Source: Lonicera japonica
Lineage: Eukaryota; Streptophyta; Magnoliopsida; Dipsacales; Caprifoliaceae
DNA length: 64,000 nt
Direction: 5' to 3'
NCBI GenBank assembly: GCA_021464415.1
Contig: JAKCWG010000770.1
Location: 1 to 64,000, forward strand
Below, one piece after another: positions 22,441 to 32,865 of this stretch. The notes under the pieces were generated by a model. That model was not told the origin of the DNA. It searched no databases and saw nothing but the letters and a program-made list of their open reading frames with translations. The translations under genes and the position numbers were made by a program. Within the stretch, counting starts at the first letter, position 1, and each line of letters opens with the position of its first letter.

Positions 22441-23633
22441 ATCATGACGATCTGGTCGGTGATGGTGGTGTGACTAATCATCGAGGTATATACCAGGATG
22501 TAGTGGTGAAGCCTGTCTGGTAGGCCATGAAGCTTAGTGCCTATGTATTCTTGGACTGGTGCGCGGTATACTTATGCAAGTGTTCATGTGTATGCACTAT
22601 GCAAATGCTTATGCCATGCTTCCCTACATTTCAAGTATTTACATACTTCTTAAATCATCACACCAACATTTTAAAAACTTGGTTTTGAAGAGGTTGTGAA
22701 TCTTAAGTTGCCTGATTTATGAAGTATGTTACGCTACTTGAAATTATCTAAGTGCAGATGCATGCATGCAAGACCGACAATTTTCCGAGAATATAGCAAC
22801 AGCAAAAAGACAAATATTGATTTTCGGTCAATCAGTGAGTGAGTATAAGGTGATAAGAGAAATGGAGTGCTGCCGACTTGAGATTCTGCTGATCTTGCGT
22901 CATGCTTCCATCTTTGACAAGTTGCTATCTTCTTCGAGTCCGTGTGCGTTACTGCTTTTTGCTCTTACCCTCAATCTCAGGAGGCTTACAGATATTCTTT
23001 AGATATAGAATTTCTGATTCTGCTGATAGGACGACCATGGGGTTGTGATGGTGTGGGTTAAGCCACCCTCAGCGCAAATGATAAATGGAAAGGGTAGTCT
23101 TCGGGGGAGTTATTTGGGTCTTCTTGTCGAAACCTTTTGTGCATATACCCTCTGCACCCTCAGTGTTTGCGACTGATGATAGAAATGCTAGTCTTTGAGA
23201 AACTGCTCGAGTTTTCTTGTCGATACCCTCAGTACCAATAACCTTGACACCCTCAGTGTATGTGAATGATGATGGGAATGCTAGTCTTTGAGGAGCTGCA
23301 CAGGTCTTCTTGTCAATACCCTCAATGCATATACCCTTGGCACTCTCAATGTATGCCCCTTGCACCCTCAACACGCTTTTCAATTTTCTCATGTCCTTTC
23401 GGGAATATTGTTTATGGATTAAGTTTAAACAGAGGCAGACATGAATTAGGATACTCAAAAAAAAAATGATTGATTTTATTAATGAAATGAATGGGTAAAT
23501 TGGTAAAAAAAATTCCTCATTCTACCCTTAACCCTTACAATTTCGCTCCATTTCTCTCTCAATTCCCTCTATCTCTAGGATTCTTCAAGTAAATTAAATT
23601 AATGGTGTCTGCCTCTATTTAAGGATTCTTTCA
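22441..23633. other. Non-coding stretch of element A downstream of gag
   Basis: No pol remnant is recognised. Between 23120 and 23370 the motif ACCCTCAGTG/ACCCTCAATG recurs about six times in degenerate units; the same motif recurs in element B near 41550-41600. Confidence 0.6.
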
Positions 23634-25172
23634 TCAAGGAAGGATAATCTTCTTGGCGTCGATCAAATCTTGGATGGCATGCTTCAGGGCGCAACAGTTA
23701 TCAGTGTTATGTCCTAATCCTTGGTGGTAAGCGCAGCGTTCATTGGCATTCCAGCCATGGGGGGCTGGGTTGGGGGGTGTACGAGGAGCTAGCGGCTGCA
23801 GCACACCCTCAGCTTGTAGCGTGGCTAAAGTTTGACTTAGCGAAGTCGATAAGCATGAAAAGAGACGATGCTTCTTTTTACTGTTACTCTTTTTCGGCCC
23901 TTGTTGTCGTGGATAATGGAAGCTGGTTTGTTGATGAGGATTCGAGCTTTGGTAAGACTGCACTTGATCGATGGCTGGGGTGATCTTCTCATATTGAGAA
24001 GAGGTTTTCTTAGCCTCGGCGACTTGGGCAAGTTCTTCCTCGGTCTCATTAACTACATGCATTAAGGCCTTATATCGGTCAAAGTATTGGTGACCCATGC
24101 CGCTTCGGATCTCGGGTTTGAAGTTCTTGACAATTATCCCCAACTGCTCTTCTTCGAGAATCCTGTCGACCAATTGGGATGCTAACTCTCTCCAGCGAGT
24201 GATGAAGTCACTGACATTCTCGTCTTTTCTCTGTTTTGTCATCTCGAGATTCTTACGGGTGACTTTGAGTTCTTCGTTGGACTTATAATGTTCCATGAAC
24301 TCTTTCACTATACTTTTCCAATCGGCCACTCGGTGCTTCTCTAAACTTAAAAACCAACTGTGGGCTGACCCGGTGAGAGACTGATGAAAGCTTAAGGACA
24401 AATGATCCTCTTTCAATCTGTATAATTGCATGGTTCGAACATAGGCTCTGAGGTGCAGGTGAGGTGGAGTATTCCCAGAGAATTTCTTAATGTGAGGGAT
24501 TTTGAAACCAATAGGCAAACGAGCATCTGGGTAAAGAGATAGGTTTTGAAGATCGACGATGTCATCAGCCTTTTCGGCCACTCTCTGGTTTAGAGCTTTC
24601 ATCTGATCCTTAAGTGTGGTAATTGCCTCATTCTTTTCAGCCTGATCGATTATGGTTTCGGGGTATCGGCCCTGGTTTGGATCTTTATCGTGGATGGCTT
24701 GAGGATTGTGGTTTTGAAGGGGTTGGTTATGTTCAGGGTTCAGCTGGGTGGCTTCGGGATCTTGCACTGGTGGTATATCGACGTTGGTAGGGACCACAAG
24801 AGGTGGGGGGTTGATGTTGGTATGAACTGGGGGGTGGATGTTAGGCGGAGCTACTGGGCCTCGGGTTTGGTTTTCTTCAGTTGGGTATGGATTTGGATTG
24901 GGTTGGTTTGGTTCAGCTCGTGTTCTGGTAGCGATTAGGGTGTCCAGACGAGCTTGGGTGGCATCTTGGTGATTCTTCATGATGGCTATAGACTGGGTCA
25001 AATCCTGGATTAAATGGTAGAGGTGTTCAAGGGTTAAGGTGCCGCCCTCGGTTTGTGGGAGAATAGGACCAGGCGGCGGATCCGCTGCACGAGAGGCTTC
25101 ATCATGGTTATCCTCAGTATTGTTGACCACGGTTAGATCGATCGATACCTCGGTGTTGTGACGAGAAGGCAT
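23634..25172 (-). CDS. gag: Gag protein of element A (512 aa)
   Basis: An uninterrupted frame encodes a gypsy gag that would assemble virus-like particles in the cytoplasm. Residues 1-210 are Pro/Asn/Gln-rich and probably disordered. The retrotrans-gag domain begins near residue 230 (LYPDARLPIGFKIP) and includes SWFLSLEKHRVADW near 271 and NEELKVTRKNLEM. Near residues 478-492 a knuckle CAYHQGLGHNTDNC has the pattern C-x2-H-x4-H-x4-C, with His where the second Cys of a CCHC knuckle would be; element B has the same variant. The frame stops about 20 residues later, where B continues into protease and RT. A gag-only product, intact while all pol is absent, matches the TR-GAG class of plant elements. 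The first ATG was taken as the start. Confidence 0.92.
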   Translation of the reverse strand: MPSRHNTEVSIDLTVVNNTEDNHDEASRAADPPPGPILPQTEGGTLTLEHLYHLIQDLTQSIAIMKNHQDATQARLDTLIATRTRAEPNQPNPNPYPTEENQTRGPVAPPNIHPPVHTNINPPPLVVPTNVDIPPVQDPEATQLNPEHNQPLQNHNPQAIHDKDPNQGRYPETIIDQAEKNEAITTLKDQMKALNQRVAEKADDIVDLQNLSLYPDARLPIGFKIPHIKKFSGNTPPHLHLRAYVRTMQLYRLKEDHLSLSFHQSLTGSAHSWFLSLEKHRVADWKSIVKEFMEHYKSNEELKVTRKNLEMTKQRKDENVSDFITRWRELASQLVDRILEEEQLGIIVKNFKPEIRSGMGHQYFDRYKALMHVVNETEEELAQVAEAKKTSSQYEKITPAIDQVQSYQSSNPHQQTSFHYPRQQGPKKSNSKKKHRLFSCLSTSLSQTLATLQAEGVLQPLAPRTPPNPAPHGWNANERCAYHQGLGHNTDNCCALKHAIQDLIDAKKIILP

Positions 25173-26294
25173 GATCGGTGGTAAGTATGATCTTGTGAAT
25201 CGTCTGGTGCGAAAAATAATCTGAGTGTGGAGAAGAATGGGGAGAAAGAAGTTGGAGATTTGACCGAAAAATTAATATTTTGCCATGAGTTGCATAATTC
25301 TCGAAAAATTGTGACTCGACAGAAAATTAAAATCGAAAACCACTTTTTGGTGATTAGCGAAAACAGACCGACAGCAACAACTTGAGAACCCCGTGGATAG
25401 GTTTAGGGTAGGAATATGAATTCTCGGGGTGCCCTTATAACCTTCCGATTTTAAAAATTAATTTTTTGAAAAAAAAAATCATTTTGGAAAATGACTCGGT
25501 TTTTGGAAAAAAAATTGGAAAACACTTTTTGAAAATCGGGAAGTTCTCTGCTCTTAGAGTTTCTTTTCATGGAAATAGTGACAGGGAAATTCTCACTAAC
25601 GGGTTTTAGTGAGGGATTTCTACGAACGGGGTTGGACAGCCTCCGGCCGTACTTGCCAAACCAAGAGTTGGTATATATGACAAGATCTTTTGTTCACTAA
25701 TCTCACGACCGACGGTCAAGAAAACATGCAGAAATTCGTGTGTACTAGGCTGACGCATCCTATATGCAAGCGTGGTTGAAAGTGGTAAGGTTTAAGGCTC
25801 CCTCCTATTTGGCTAGGTCTTGCTATATACCCCAAGGGCGAGTACGTGCAAGGACCTTTTGATATACATTCTGGGTACGTGAGTGTTCTCGTCACTCGAT
25901 ATACCTCAGTTTGGTACTTGGCCAAGGAGAGTGGTCCCATGCGCTTTTGGCTAGTGTAGACCCGCAAGTCCACGGCCTAGTCACGACTTTGGTCCCGAGG
26001 TTAATAGGGTAAATTCACACTCGCGATAATGCATGATGATAGTGGGTGCGTGCAAAATAACAAATATGGGGGTACATTATGATAAACGCTTTAGGATTTG
26101 TTCGAGTACTTTCAATTTTTATTTATGAAAAGATTTTCCTCAAACAATTATTACAAACAAAAAGGGAATCAAGGTATCCACCTAAATCGCATCTATGTTA
26201 TCCTAAGACTAAGGCCAAAAAAAGAAAGCATGCAAACAAAAATAATTATCCACGCATATTCTACTCTTGTTTAGAGTCTAATCCTCTTAAATAT
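25173..26294 (-). other. Untranslated leader of element A
   Basis: About 1.1 kb between PBS and gag, with blocks shared by elements B (56213-57172) and C (1-331), such as GCAAGCGTGG, GGTAAGGTTTAAGGCTCCC and CTTGGCCAAGGAGAGTGG. Conservation in a non-coding leader of autonomous and gag-only members suggests cis signals such as RNA packaging; that role is inferred. Confidence 0.7.
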
Positions 26295-26311
26295 CCCAAG
26301 CAGAGTCGCCA
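26295..26311 (-). other. Primer binding site of element A
   Basis: Plus strand CCCAAGCAGAGTCGCCA, one base before the LTR. Element B reads CCCCAGCAGAGTCGCCA. Ogre elements use tRNA-Arg, whose 3' end is close to this. Confidence 0.8.
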
Positions 26312-27229
26312 CTGTGAGAACCCGCGTTCTCGACGCCCGGGGGGTCCTCGTGGGCGGCGATTCCGTTTGTTGATTTGGAAATCGATTTTGAAAAGAATAA
26401 GAGTCGCCAGTTTGTTTTGCTAAACAAACAAAAGGTTTGTGTAAAAGAGACGTATTTATGGACTAAATATCCTCTTATACACAATATATGCGAAACCAGT
26501 TGATTCGAAGGTTCGGGGATTAAGTTACGAATCGGGAAGGTGTTAGGCACCCAATTCGCCCTTTGGGTCTCTTGAGTAGGATATGCGTGTGTTATAATTT
26601 AGTTCTTGCATGCTATTGCTATTACTTTATAACTTTTCGTGCTTGCCTTGGAAATCGGGATTTTGGGGTTGGGATGAAAACGATATGTTTCCTAGTTTGC
26701 CCATGATTTTAAAAATAAGTGTGTGTGTGTGTGTGTGATTTGAAAAAGAGAGTTTGATAATAATAGATGCAATGAAACAAGTGATTTTGTAAAGTATTGG
26801 GCTTTTCGGAAACTGATTCAATGTGGAATCTTATACTCGATATGATATGAGGCGAGTTAACCAATCGTGTACCATAGTCTATTGATTAAACCGGTATAGA
26901 TGGCACTAGTGCTCTCATCATCGAGTATTCATCACATATACACCGCAATCTATGAGTTAGATTGGATATATAGCGATTATCGATTCCTTCGTATAACAAT
27001 ACCGCTAATCCGAGCTTTTGGAAAAGTAAGAAAGTAATAATACTATTTTGGAATTGGATTAGGGTTTGTTATACGCCTTTGGTTTTGAAAAACAATTTGA
27101 AAAAAGGGTTTTGAAAAGCTACCAAGTGATAGAAATTATGCAGACAAGAATATAAATTATAAAACTGACGAATAAATAAAAGAAGAGAGAGAAAATTATA
27201 CCCGAGCCTCCTTGGAGGGAGAGAATAAG

Positions 27230-27790
27230 TAGGGGTGTGCACGGTTCGGTTAACCGAACCGTGCGGCTTAACCGGCAACCGAACCGACCAAGTCGGTTTT
27301 TCATAATTAGGAACCGAGACAGAACCGAAAAGGGAAGAAACCGGTCGGTTTCGGGCAAGGTCGGTTGTGTCGGTTTCGGTTCGGTTTCGGTTTTAGCGTA
27401 AGACGATTTTTGATGAAGAATTTTATTTTCAAAACCCATCTAACTTGTTATGGAAATCTTATTTTCATAAATCACAACATAAGATGTAATAGAAATGAAG
27501 AATTTTAATCCCAAAACCCATTTAACTCAAGAAAAAAAATAGGAGGAGATAACAAAAGGGGTGGTATGTAAATAAAAACCTAGGGTTCTTCCATGTAATT
27601 TATATATCTCGGTTCGGTTCGGTTTTTGGCGGGTATTCTTGACCGAGAACCGCCAACCGAACCGATGACAGTCGGTTCTTTAAGCAACAAACCGAAAATG
27701 AACCGCAAGTTAACAAAACCGTCGGTTTCGGTCCGGTTCGGGTCGGTTCGGGCCGGTTTTTCGGTTTTTCGGTTATTTTGCACACCCCTA
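27230..27790. mobile_element. hAT-type MITE in the 5' LTR of element A (561 bp)
   Basis: Same element and same AGAATAAG TSD (27222-27229, 27791-27798) as the copy at 17754. It was therefore in the parent LTR before this copy of A inserted. Confidence 0.93.
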
Positions 27791-27863
27791 AGAATAAGGA
27801 TCTCTTGGTGTTTACCATGAAATCCCCTTGATTGTTGATGAAAATAATGAATGGAGAGGGGGT

Positions 27864-28406
27864 CTATTTATAGTTGAAGAAAATACTTGGAGAGCAAGAA
27901 AAGAGATTGCAACTAGGACTCTTGGAAATTATCGCGAGGCCTTCCCACCGTTGGATCATCCTGATTTTTGGATATGTGTTGTACATAGGAATCTTCTAGA
28001 TCATGTAAATATTTCAGGTCGATCGGATTTCGGGAAGGTTCCCTTTCGTTCTGATTGGTACGAAGAGTTTGTGTCCGCGTAGGAAAGGTACTTGTTGTAG
28101 ACAAGGTCCCTTGTTTGCAAGACAAGTCAGGTTCTAACCGTTGGATCATGCTGAATTTTGGATATGTATTGCCAATATAAGTCTTATAGACTCTTTAAAA
28201 AATTTAAGACGATCGGAGTTCGGGAAGGACTCGGTCTCCTTGGCTTGGTACAAAGAGTTTGTTTCCGCGTAGGAAACGTACTTGCGTACAACTATCTCGA
28301 CAATTAAACTTTCAACCGTTGGATCATTCTTATTTTTTGACATGTTTTCCCTCCAAATGTTTTCTAGCTTGTGTCCAAATTTGAGGCCGATCATATTTCG
28401 GAAAGG
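27864..28406 (-). promoter_or_regulatory. Element A U3 promoter, 5' LTR copy
   Basis: TATA box at 27864-27872 and the three 92-bp modules at 27947-28038, 28137-28228 and 28315-28406. This is the copy that would drive the element RNA. Confidence 0.65.
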
Positions 28407-29279
28407 CCACTATTTATTTTAATTTGCTACGAAGAACATTTCAACTGGAATTGCACGGTAGACAAATTGATTCTTGAGGACCCCATGTCCGACAAAGCTG
28501 AAATTTTAATATGATCTTCCCCACAATAAGGCCTATCCATTTACCAAAATTCAAACCATTTTAACTTCGAGAAGACCTTCATTTGACCACCCGAAATAAA
28601 CTCGTGATTTTCTGAATTTCCGGAGATCCGACTCTCGGATTGAGCTGATTTTCGGGTATGCTACTCCTCATGTTAATGTCTAATAACTCTCAAAGTTTAA
28701 GGATGATCCGAAATGCGTAACTCTCCTTTCATAAGTTTTCAGGAGTTTCGACAGTTTTCAATTCCGGTAATTTTCGATAATTCTGTAACTCCTCATTCGG
28801 GGTCCTTTCGGCTTTCTTCTTCGACCTGTGTCACATGTACATAATATATGCATCTAGAAATGCTCGTGCATGCATGCGTGCTTATTTCTTTGAAAATTAG
28901 GATTCTTGCGGGGGTCGCAAAATGAGGTGTTCACAGCACTAAATATACAAGGCATATAAAGTCTTAATTTATTATGAATATACCTAGAAAGCTTATAACA
29001 ATGGAGGAAATGAAGAAGAAAAGGATTTACAACTACTTCTCAAACTTTAAACATGGATTGAGCCATAAATCACCAAATATTATATCGCGATTCACCTCCG
29101 TAACCTTAGTAAAAGACTACTCCATAATACTCGAAACAAGGATTATAGAAGAAGCATTCATTTCTTAAAATCAAAGTAAACTTACAAGAAGAAGAAGAAA
29201 TTACAAGGTGTTAGCACTCCTTTCTCTCTAAAACTTGTACAAAAAAAACTAGATATATTAGCCTAGAAGCTAAGAGAAA

Positions 29280-29462
29280 TAATATATATTAAAAGGTTGC
29301 AAATTATCTAACTAAATATCTAAAATAGCTTGAACCACTAAAATAGCCCATTTTGGGTGTGAAATGGCCAAGTTGCCAGGGCCATGATCGATCATGGTTA
29401 TGCCCATGATCGATCATGGAAGTGCTCTGCCAGAAAATTTTGGTTCCATGATCGATCATGGT
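29280..29462 (-). promoter_or_regulatory. Athila 3' LTR promoter region with CCATGATCGATCATGG palindromes
   Basis: Perfect 16-bp palindromes lie at 29383-29398, 29405-29420 and 29447-29462, upstream (minus strand) of a TATA-like AATATATATTATT near 29280-29295. The other LTR has four sites near 39657, 39678, 39721 and 39743, one of them altered to GATTGATC, and a 21-22 bp insertion relative to this copy. Confidence 0.6.
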
Positions 29463-29715
29463 TTTGGAATTTCTTCACTCAGCACTTTGCAAGCCTCCAA
29501 GCTTGCTCTTGATCACTCTATGCAATGCCATTGTATTCCAATCCTACAAACACATGGAATACTACAAAGTACACACCAACTTGGGCCATGTTAGATACAA
29601 AACTCGCTAAAGCACTAATCTCGAGATAAGTGGATAATTAGGCAGAATTAAAGCAACAAACGCGTCAAGCGACTCCGGGAAAGAGCTTAAACATGACAAT
29701 ATTATGCGTTTGTCA

Positions 29716-31067
29716 ACTCCCCTCAACTTATCTCTTGTTAGTCCCTTAGCAAGACAAAAATATATAATTACAAAAAAATAAAATATGCTATATAAAAAGT
29801 TGTTAACTTCTATGTTCCCAAAGAAGACGAGTTGTATCTCGTGAAGGTTTTCAAAAATGATACCTACAAACATTAGAAGTTTGATCATGATGAATGATGA
29901 GAATGAAGATTCACGTTTCAATTTGCAAAGCAAGAGGCATTACTATAAAGTTTCCAGAATGACGGACTTTTGAATGATCATCTAATTCGCCTATCTCCTT
30001 TAGAACACAATCCCATATTCTCCAATGCTCACATACTAAACTTTGATTCAAACAATTCGATATAAACACAAAGAGTCATAATCATTCAAGAAGGAAGAGA
30101 GAACGTTTTCAAAAACAAGAGCTCCAAGATTTGTCAATTCTAAGCACTTTCTTTATCTTTTCTTGGAAATTTTTGCTAAATTAGATCAGGGCGGATTTCA
30201 TCTCTATGGGGGGCAGCGGTCTCACTTATGAAATTTCTTAAAATACTTCTCATTCATTGGAGCTCAAAGGAAGCTATTCACCCTTTCCCATATGGTAACC
30301 TTTACCCATCCGTAATATTAGACAAAGAGACTTAAGATTTAGTCAAGTGAAGCTTTAAGTCAATATTAGGATAAAAGTCATCCAAGTTATCAAAGTGCTA
30401 TGCTTTTGTCCTCTCATTGGAGGATCTTTTCGAAAGAGCTTCCATCATTTTTGGACAAAAATTTCTCTTCTCTCAATGAAAATAAATCTAATTGTTATTA
30501 CCGAATTGGAAACAACCGAAGCAATCTAGCATGTGGAATAGGAGAATATAACGGGATATGAGACTAAGTGGAGCAAGGCAATTTAGTTTATCATTCAAAT
30601 TCCTATCTAGATCAAAGAATTCAAGCCAAAAGAAAATGAAACAATAGTCTTCATTGAACAAAATATCAATCAATCAATCATCAATTTTCAAACTTCTCAA
30701 AAAAAATTGAACACATCTCTTCTACTCATGGAAAACACAAAAGCAAGCCAAAACAAAATAAACACAAAATAACGTACCCCCCTCAACTTGAAAGAAACAT
30801 TGCCCTCAATGGAAAGAGAACAATAAAAATGCACAGAAGGGCTACTTTGGCTTTGCTTTCCATGAGACAAAAATAAGAGATAAACAACCACTATTTACAA
30901 AACGGGTTAGAATTAGAATTCAAAAGCAAAAACCATAACATTCAACCATTAAAACTAAGTTCTAATGTTAACATCAAGTCTAAATTCTAATACAACCCAA
31001 AAGAAATAAAATAAAACTAAGCATAAATATAGTTAATTAAAGAGTTTTTCAGGCTATCACATCATCA
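29716..31067 (-). other. Athila 3' untranslated region with terminal and internal polypurine tracts
   Basis: The terminal tract, minus strand TAAGTTGAGGGGAGT, is at 29716-29730. A second near-identical tract, CAAGTTGAGGGGGGT, is at 30776-30790. No gene is recognised in the 1.35 kb. Confidence 0.75.
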
Positions 31068-32246
31068 TCACATCTCAGGGGGTGGGGGTGGGGGAAATCG
31101 ACTGTAGAACTCCTCGAATTGACGGCGTATGAACTCCTGTTGAGCCGCCATATGAACTTCCACCCTAGAGGCAATCTCCGCCTCCATATGATCTTGGCGG
31201 ACCAGCATATCGTCCACCCTAGTGTTGAGAGCATCAAACCCCGCGTGCATCGTGGCATTCATTTGCTCGAATTGCTCTCTCAAAAATTCCATGTTATCGT
31301 CCACTGGCCCCGCACTTGCTCTTCTTCTTCTCCTCGAAGGACCCGGAGCGTCGGTTCCCACCTCTTCTGGTGCTTCTTCCTCGGACTCAACTGGAGGAGG
31401 TGCGGCCGAAAAACTTGGCCTGTTTCTCAGTTGGCCGGCGGCTCTAGCTTGGGTGGACCTGTTAATCGGGGCACGCTGAATTTTTCTGACATCGGCGTCC
31501 CTTTCTTGGACACCCGCTTCCAAACAAATGCAGGTCAGAAGCACACCAAATTTAATTGTTTCATTATGGGCCACTGTGTCGTAGACTTTCATGATCTTAC
31601 ACATAATGTAGCGAACTAGGCAACATGGCCTATTGCGGGCGATGACATATAGCACATATGCATGATAAGGATATAAATGTTGAATGTGCGAGGTGGGGTC
31701 TATCGCATTGGCTATGACAAGCCACAGTGTCCTAAATTGTGGTGCTAAATTATTCCTATCAAATTGGGAGCCAAACCAAGTCATTGGGCGACCGGCTAAG
31801 AATGTAGCCAACTCGTCATCCGTGGGATACACAATTTGAGCTGAATGTGGGAGTTCATAGCTACCATCCGGCATTGCCGGAATCCCCGTCACTCGACTAA
31901 CTACCTCAAGGTTAAACGGTACAGTCCTCCCACGCATGTGGGCAACATATGCATAGGTAGCATTGGGCACACGCACCAAGCTTGCAACAAATTCACGGCA
32001 TAGAGTTAGATTGCATTGGTTACCTGTTTGTCGCAAGTATTGCACCCACCCCTCGTGTCGCTCAAAGGCTCCCATTTGTGGGAAGTCATCTAACGCACCA
32101 ATAATGACGGGCCTCTCGATCATCACAGCCCGGTTCCTGAAAGCATAACTCCACCAATCGTATTCTTGTCGGCTACGGAATCCGCGGTACCCACCCCTCG
32201 CGGCTTGAAGCTCTTCTGGCTTGGTAACTGGAGTAATGGCAGCCAT
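31068..32246 (-). CDS. Extra ORF of the Athila element (392 aa), plant-transposon-protein-like
   Basis: An intact frame downstream of integrase on the same strand, in the slot where Athila elements carry their env-like or extra ORF. Residues 1-240 resemble the 'putative plant transposon protein' type of domain by eye (WWSYAFRNRAVMIERPV near residue 30, VPFNLEVVSRVTGIP near 110, then a Cys/Tyr-rich stretch around 190-230). Residues 260-310 are acidic and Ser/Arg-rich. Residues 315-380 look like a coiled coil, and the end is a Pro run (FPPPPPPEM). I see no signal peptide or membrane segment, so an envelope role is not supported. It has its own upstream promoter-like array at 32520-32704. Function unknown. 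Confidence 0.8.
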   Translation of the reverse strand: MAAITPVTKPEELQAARGGYRGFRSRQEYDWWSYAFRNRAVMIERPVIIGALDDFPQMGAFERHEGWVQYLRQTGNQCNLTLCREFVASLVRVPNATYAYVAHMRGRTVPFNLEVVSRVTGIPAMPDGSYELPHSAQIVYPTDDELATFLAGRPMTWFGSQFDRNNLAPQFRTLWLVIANAIDPTSHIQHLYPYHAYVLYVIARNRPCCLVRYIMCKIMKVYDTVAHNETIKFGVLLTCICLEAGVQERDADVRKIQRAPINRSTQARAAGQLRNRPSFSAAPPPVESEEEAPEEVGTDAPGPSRRRRRASAGPVDDNMEFLREQFEQMNATMHAGFDALNTRVDDMLVRQDHMEAEIASRVEVHMAAQQEFIRRQFEEFYSRFPPPPPPEM

Positions 32247-32865
32247 TGATGTAGGACAAATGGAGTATGAAGGGAGAAGTGGAGAGGAACTTCGAAAATT
32301 GGGGGACTAGGGCTCAAATTGGGGTTTGGGTGAAAGAGAGAGAAAATGGTTGGTTCTTAGATGGGTGTGAGATTTGGGGATGAATTTGGGTGATAATGGA
32401 GGGGGAAATGCTAGGGGAGGGTTTAATTTGATGATGATTTAAGGTTTGGAGAATGGGGATGGGGAGGAATGGGAGTTAGAGAGAAGATGGGGCACGATTT
32501 TGGGTGAAAAGAAACGGCTGCTCTATTTTAATTTGGGACCATGATCGATCATGGCTTTGCCCATGATCGATCATGGAAGTACACTGCCGCAGGAAAAGTT
32601 CACCATGATCGATCATGGCTTTGCCCATGATCGATCATGGAAGTACACTGCCTCCTCAACTTCATCTCATGATCGATCATGGGTATAACCATGATCGATC
32701 ATGCCTTTAACAAAAATTCTCCCATGAGATTTCTTTACTTGAAACAACTTTCTGCTCCCCCCAACTTGGTCCCGCTCGATCCAATCTCGCCTGAACCTCC
32801 AAAATAAATTCCTGAAACTCAAAAATTCTACAAAAAACATTATTTACACAATCGACCTATGCTTG
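32247..32865 (-). other. Spacer between Athila integrase and the extra ORF
   Basis: Holds the palindrome array and a third polypurine-like tract, minus strand CCAAGTTGGGGGGAG at 32755-32769, just after the pol stop. Otherwise no feature is seen. Confidence 0.65.
32520..32704 (-). promoter_or_regulatory. Internal promoter-like array of six CCATGATCGATCATGG palindromes
   Basis: Sites at 32539-32554, 32561-32576, 32603-32618, 32625-32640, 32667-32682 (first base differs) and 32689-32704 (last base differs). Flanking words such as CATGGAAGTACACTGCC resemble CATGGAAGTGCTCTGCC in the LTR, so the block looks like a duplicated piece of U3. A TATA-like TTAAAATAG lies just downstream near 32523, and the extra ORF starts at 32246. 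This suggests separate transcription of that ORF. Confidence 0.6.

Larger units (their letters stand above)
16839..28935 (-). mobile_element. Element A: gag-only TAT/Ogre-type element (TR-GAG-like)
   Basis: LTRs of about 2.62 kb (16839-19460, 26313-28935), TSD GCACT at 16834-16838 and 28936-28940, PBS at 26295-26311 and purine tract at 19461-19471 give a structurally complete element of 12.1 kb. The only coding region is gag (23634-25172). Protease, RT and integrase are replaced by about 4 kb of tandem repeats and non-coding DNA. LTR ends, PBS, purine tract, leader and part of the 3' region match element B, so B-like elements are plausible helpers. About six substitutions separate the LTRs, so it moved recently. 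Confidence 0.92.
26313..28935 (-). repeat. 5' LTR of element A (2623 bp)
   Basis: Nearly identical to 16839-19460. Differences include a longer (GT)n tract, one base lost in the MITE and about six substitutions. Confidence 0.95.
15990..29715 (-). repeat. 3' LTR of the Athila element, split by element A
   Basis: LTR pieces are 15990-16838 and 28936-29715, about 1.62 kb when element A and one TSD copy are discounted. It starts TGACGCATCTAG and ends ATGCGTTTGTCA. The adjoining plus-strand ACTCCCCTCAACTTA (29716-29730) is the complement of the polypurine tract, fixing this as the 3' LTR. Confidence 0.9.

Noticed and set aside
28974..29168. 64-residue ORF, nearly repeated at 39250-39444
   Set aside because: Both copies lie in the Athila LTRs, and similarity is explained by LTR duplication.
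31068..32246. Envelope protein for the Athila extra ORF
   Set aside because: No signal peptide, transmembrane segment or cleavage site can be seen; only its position is env-like.
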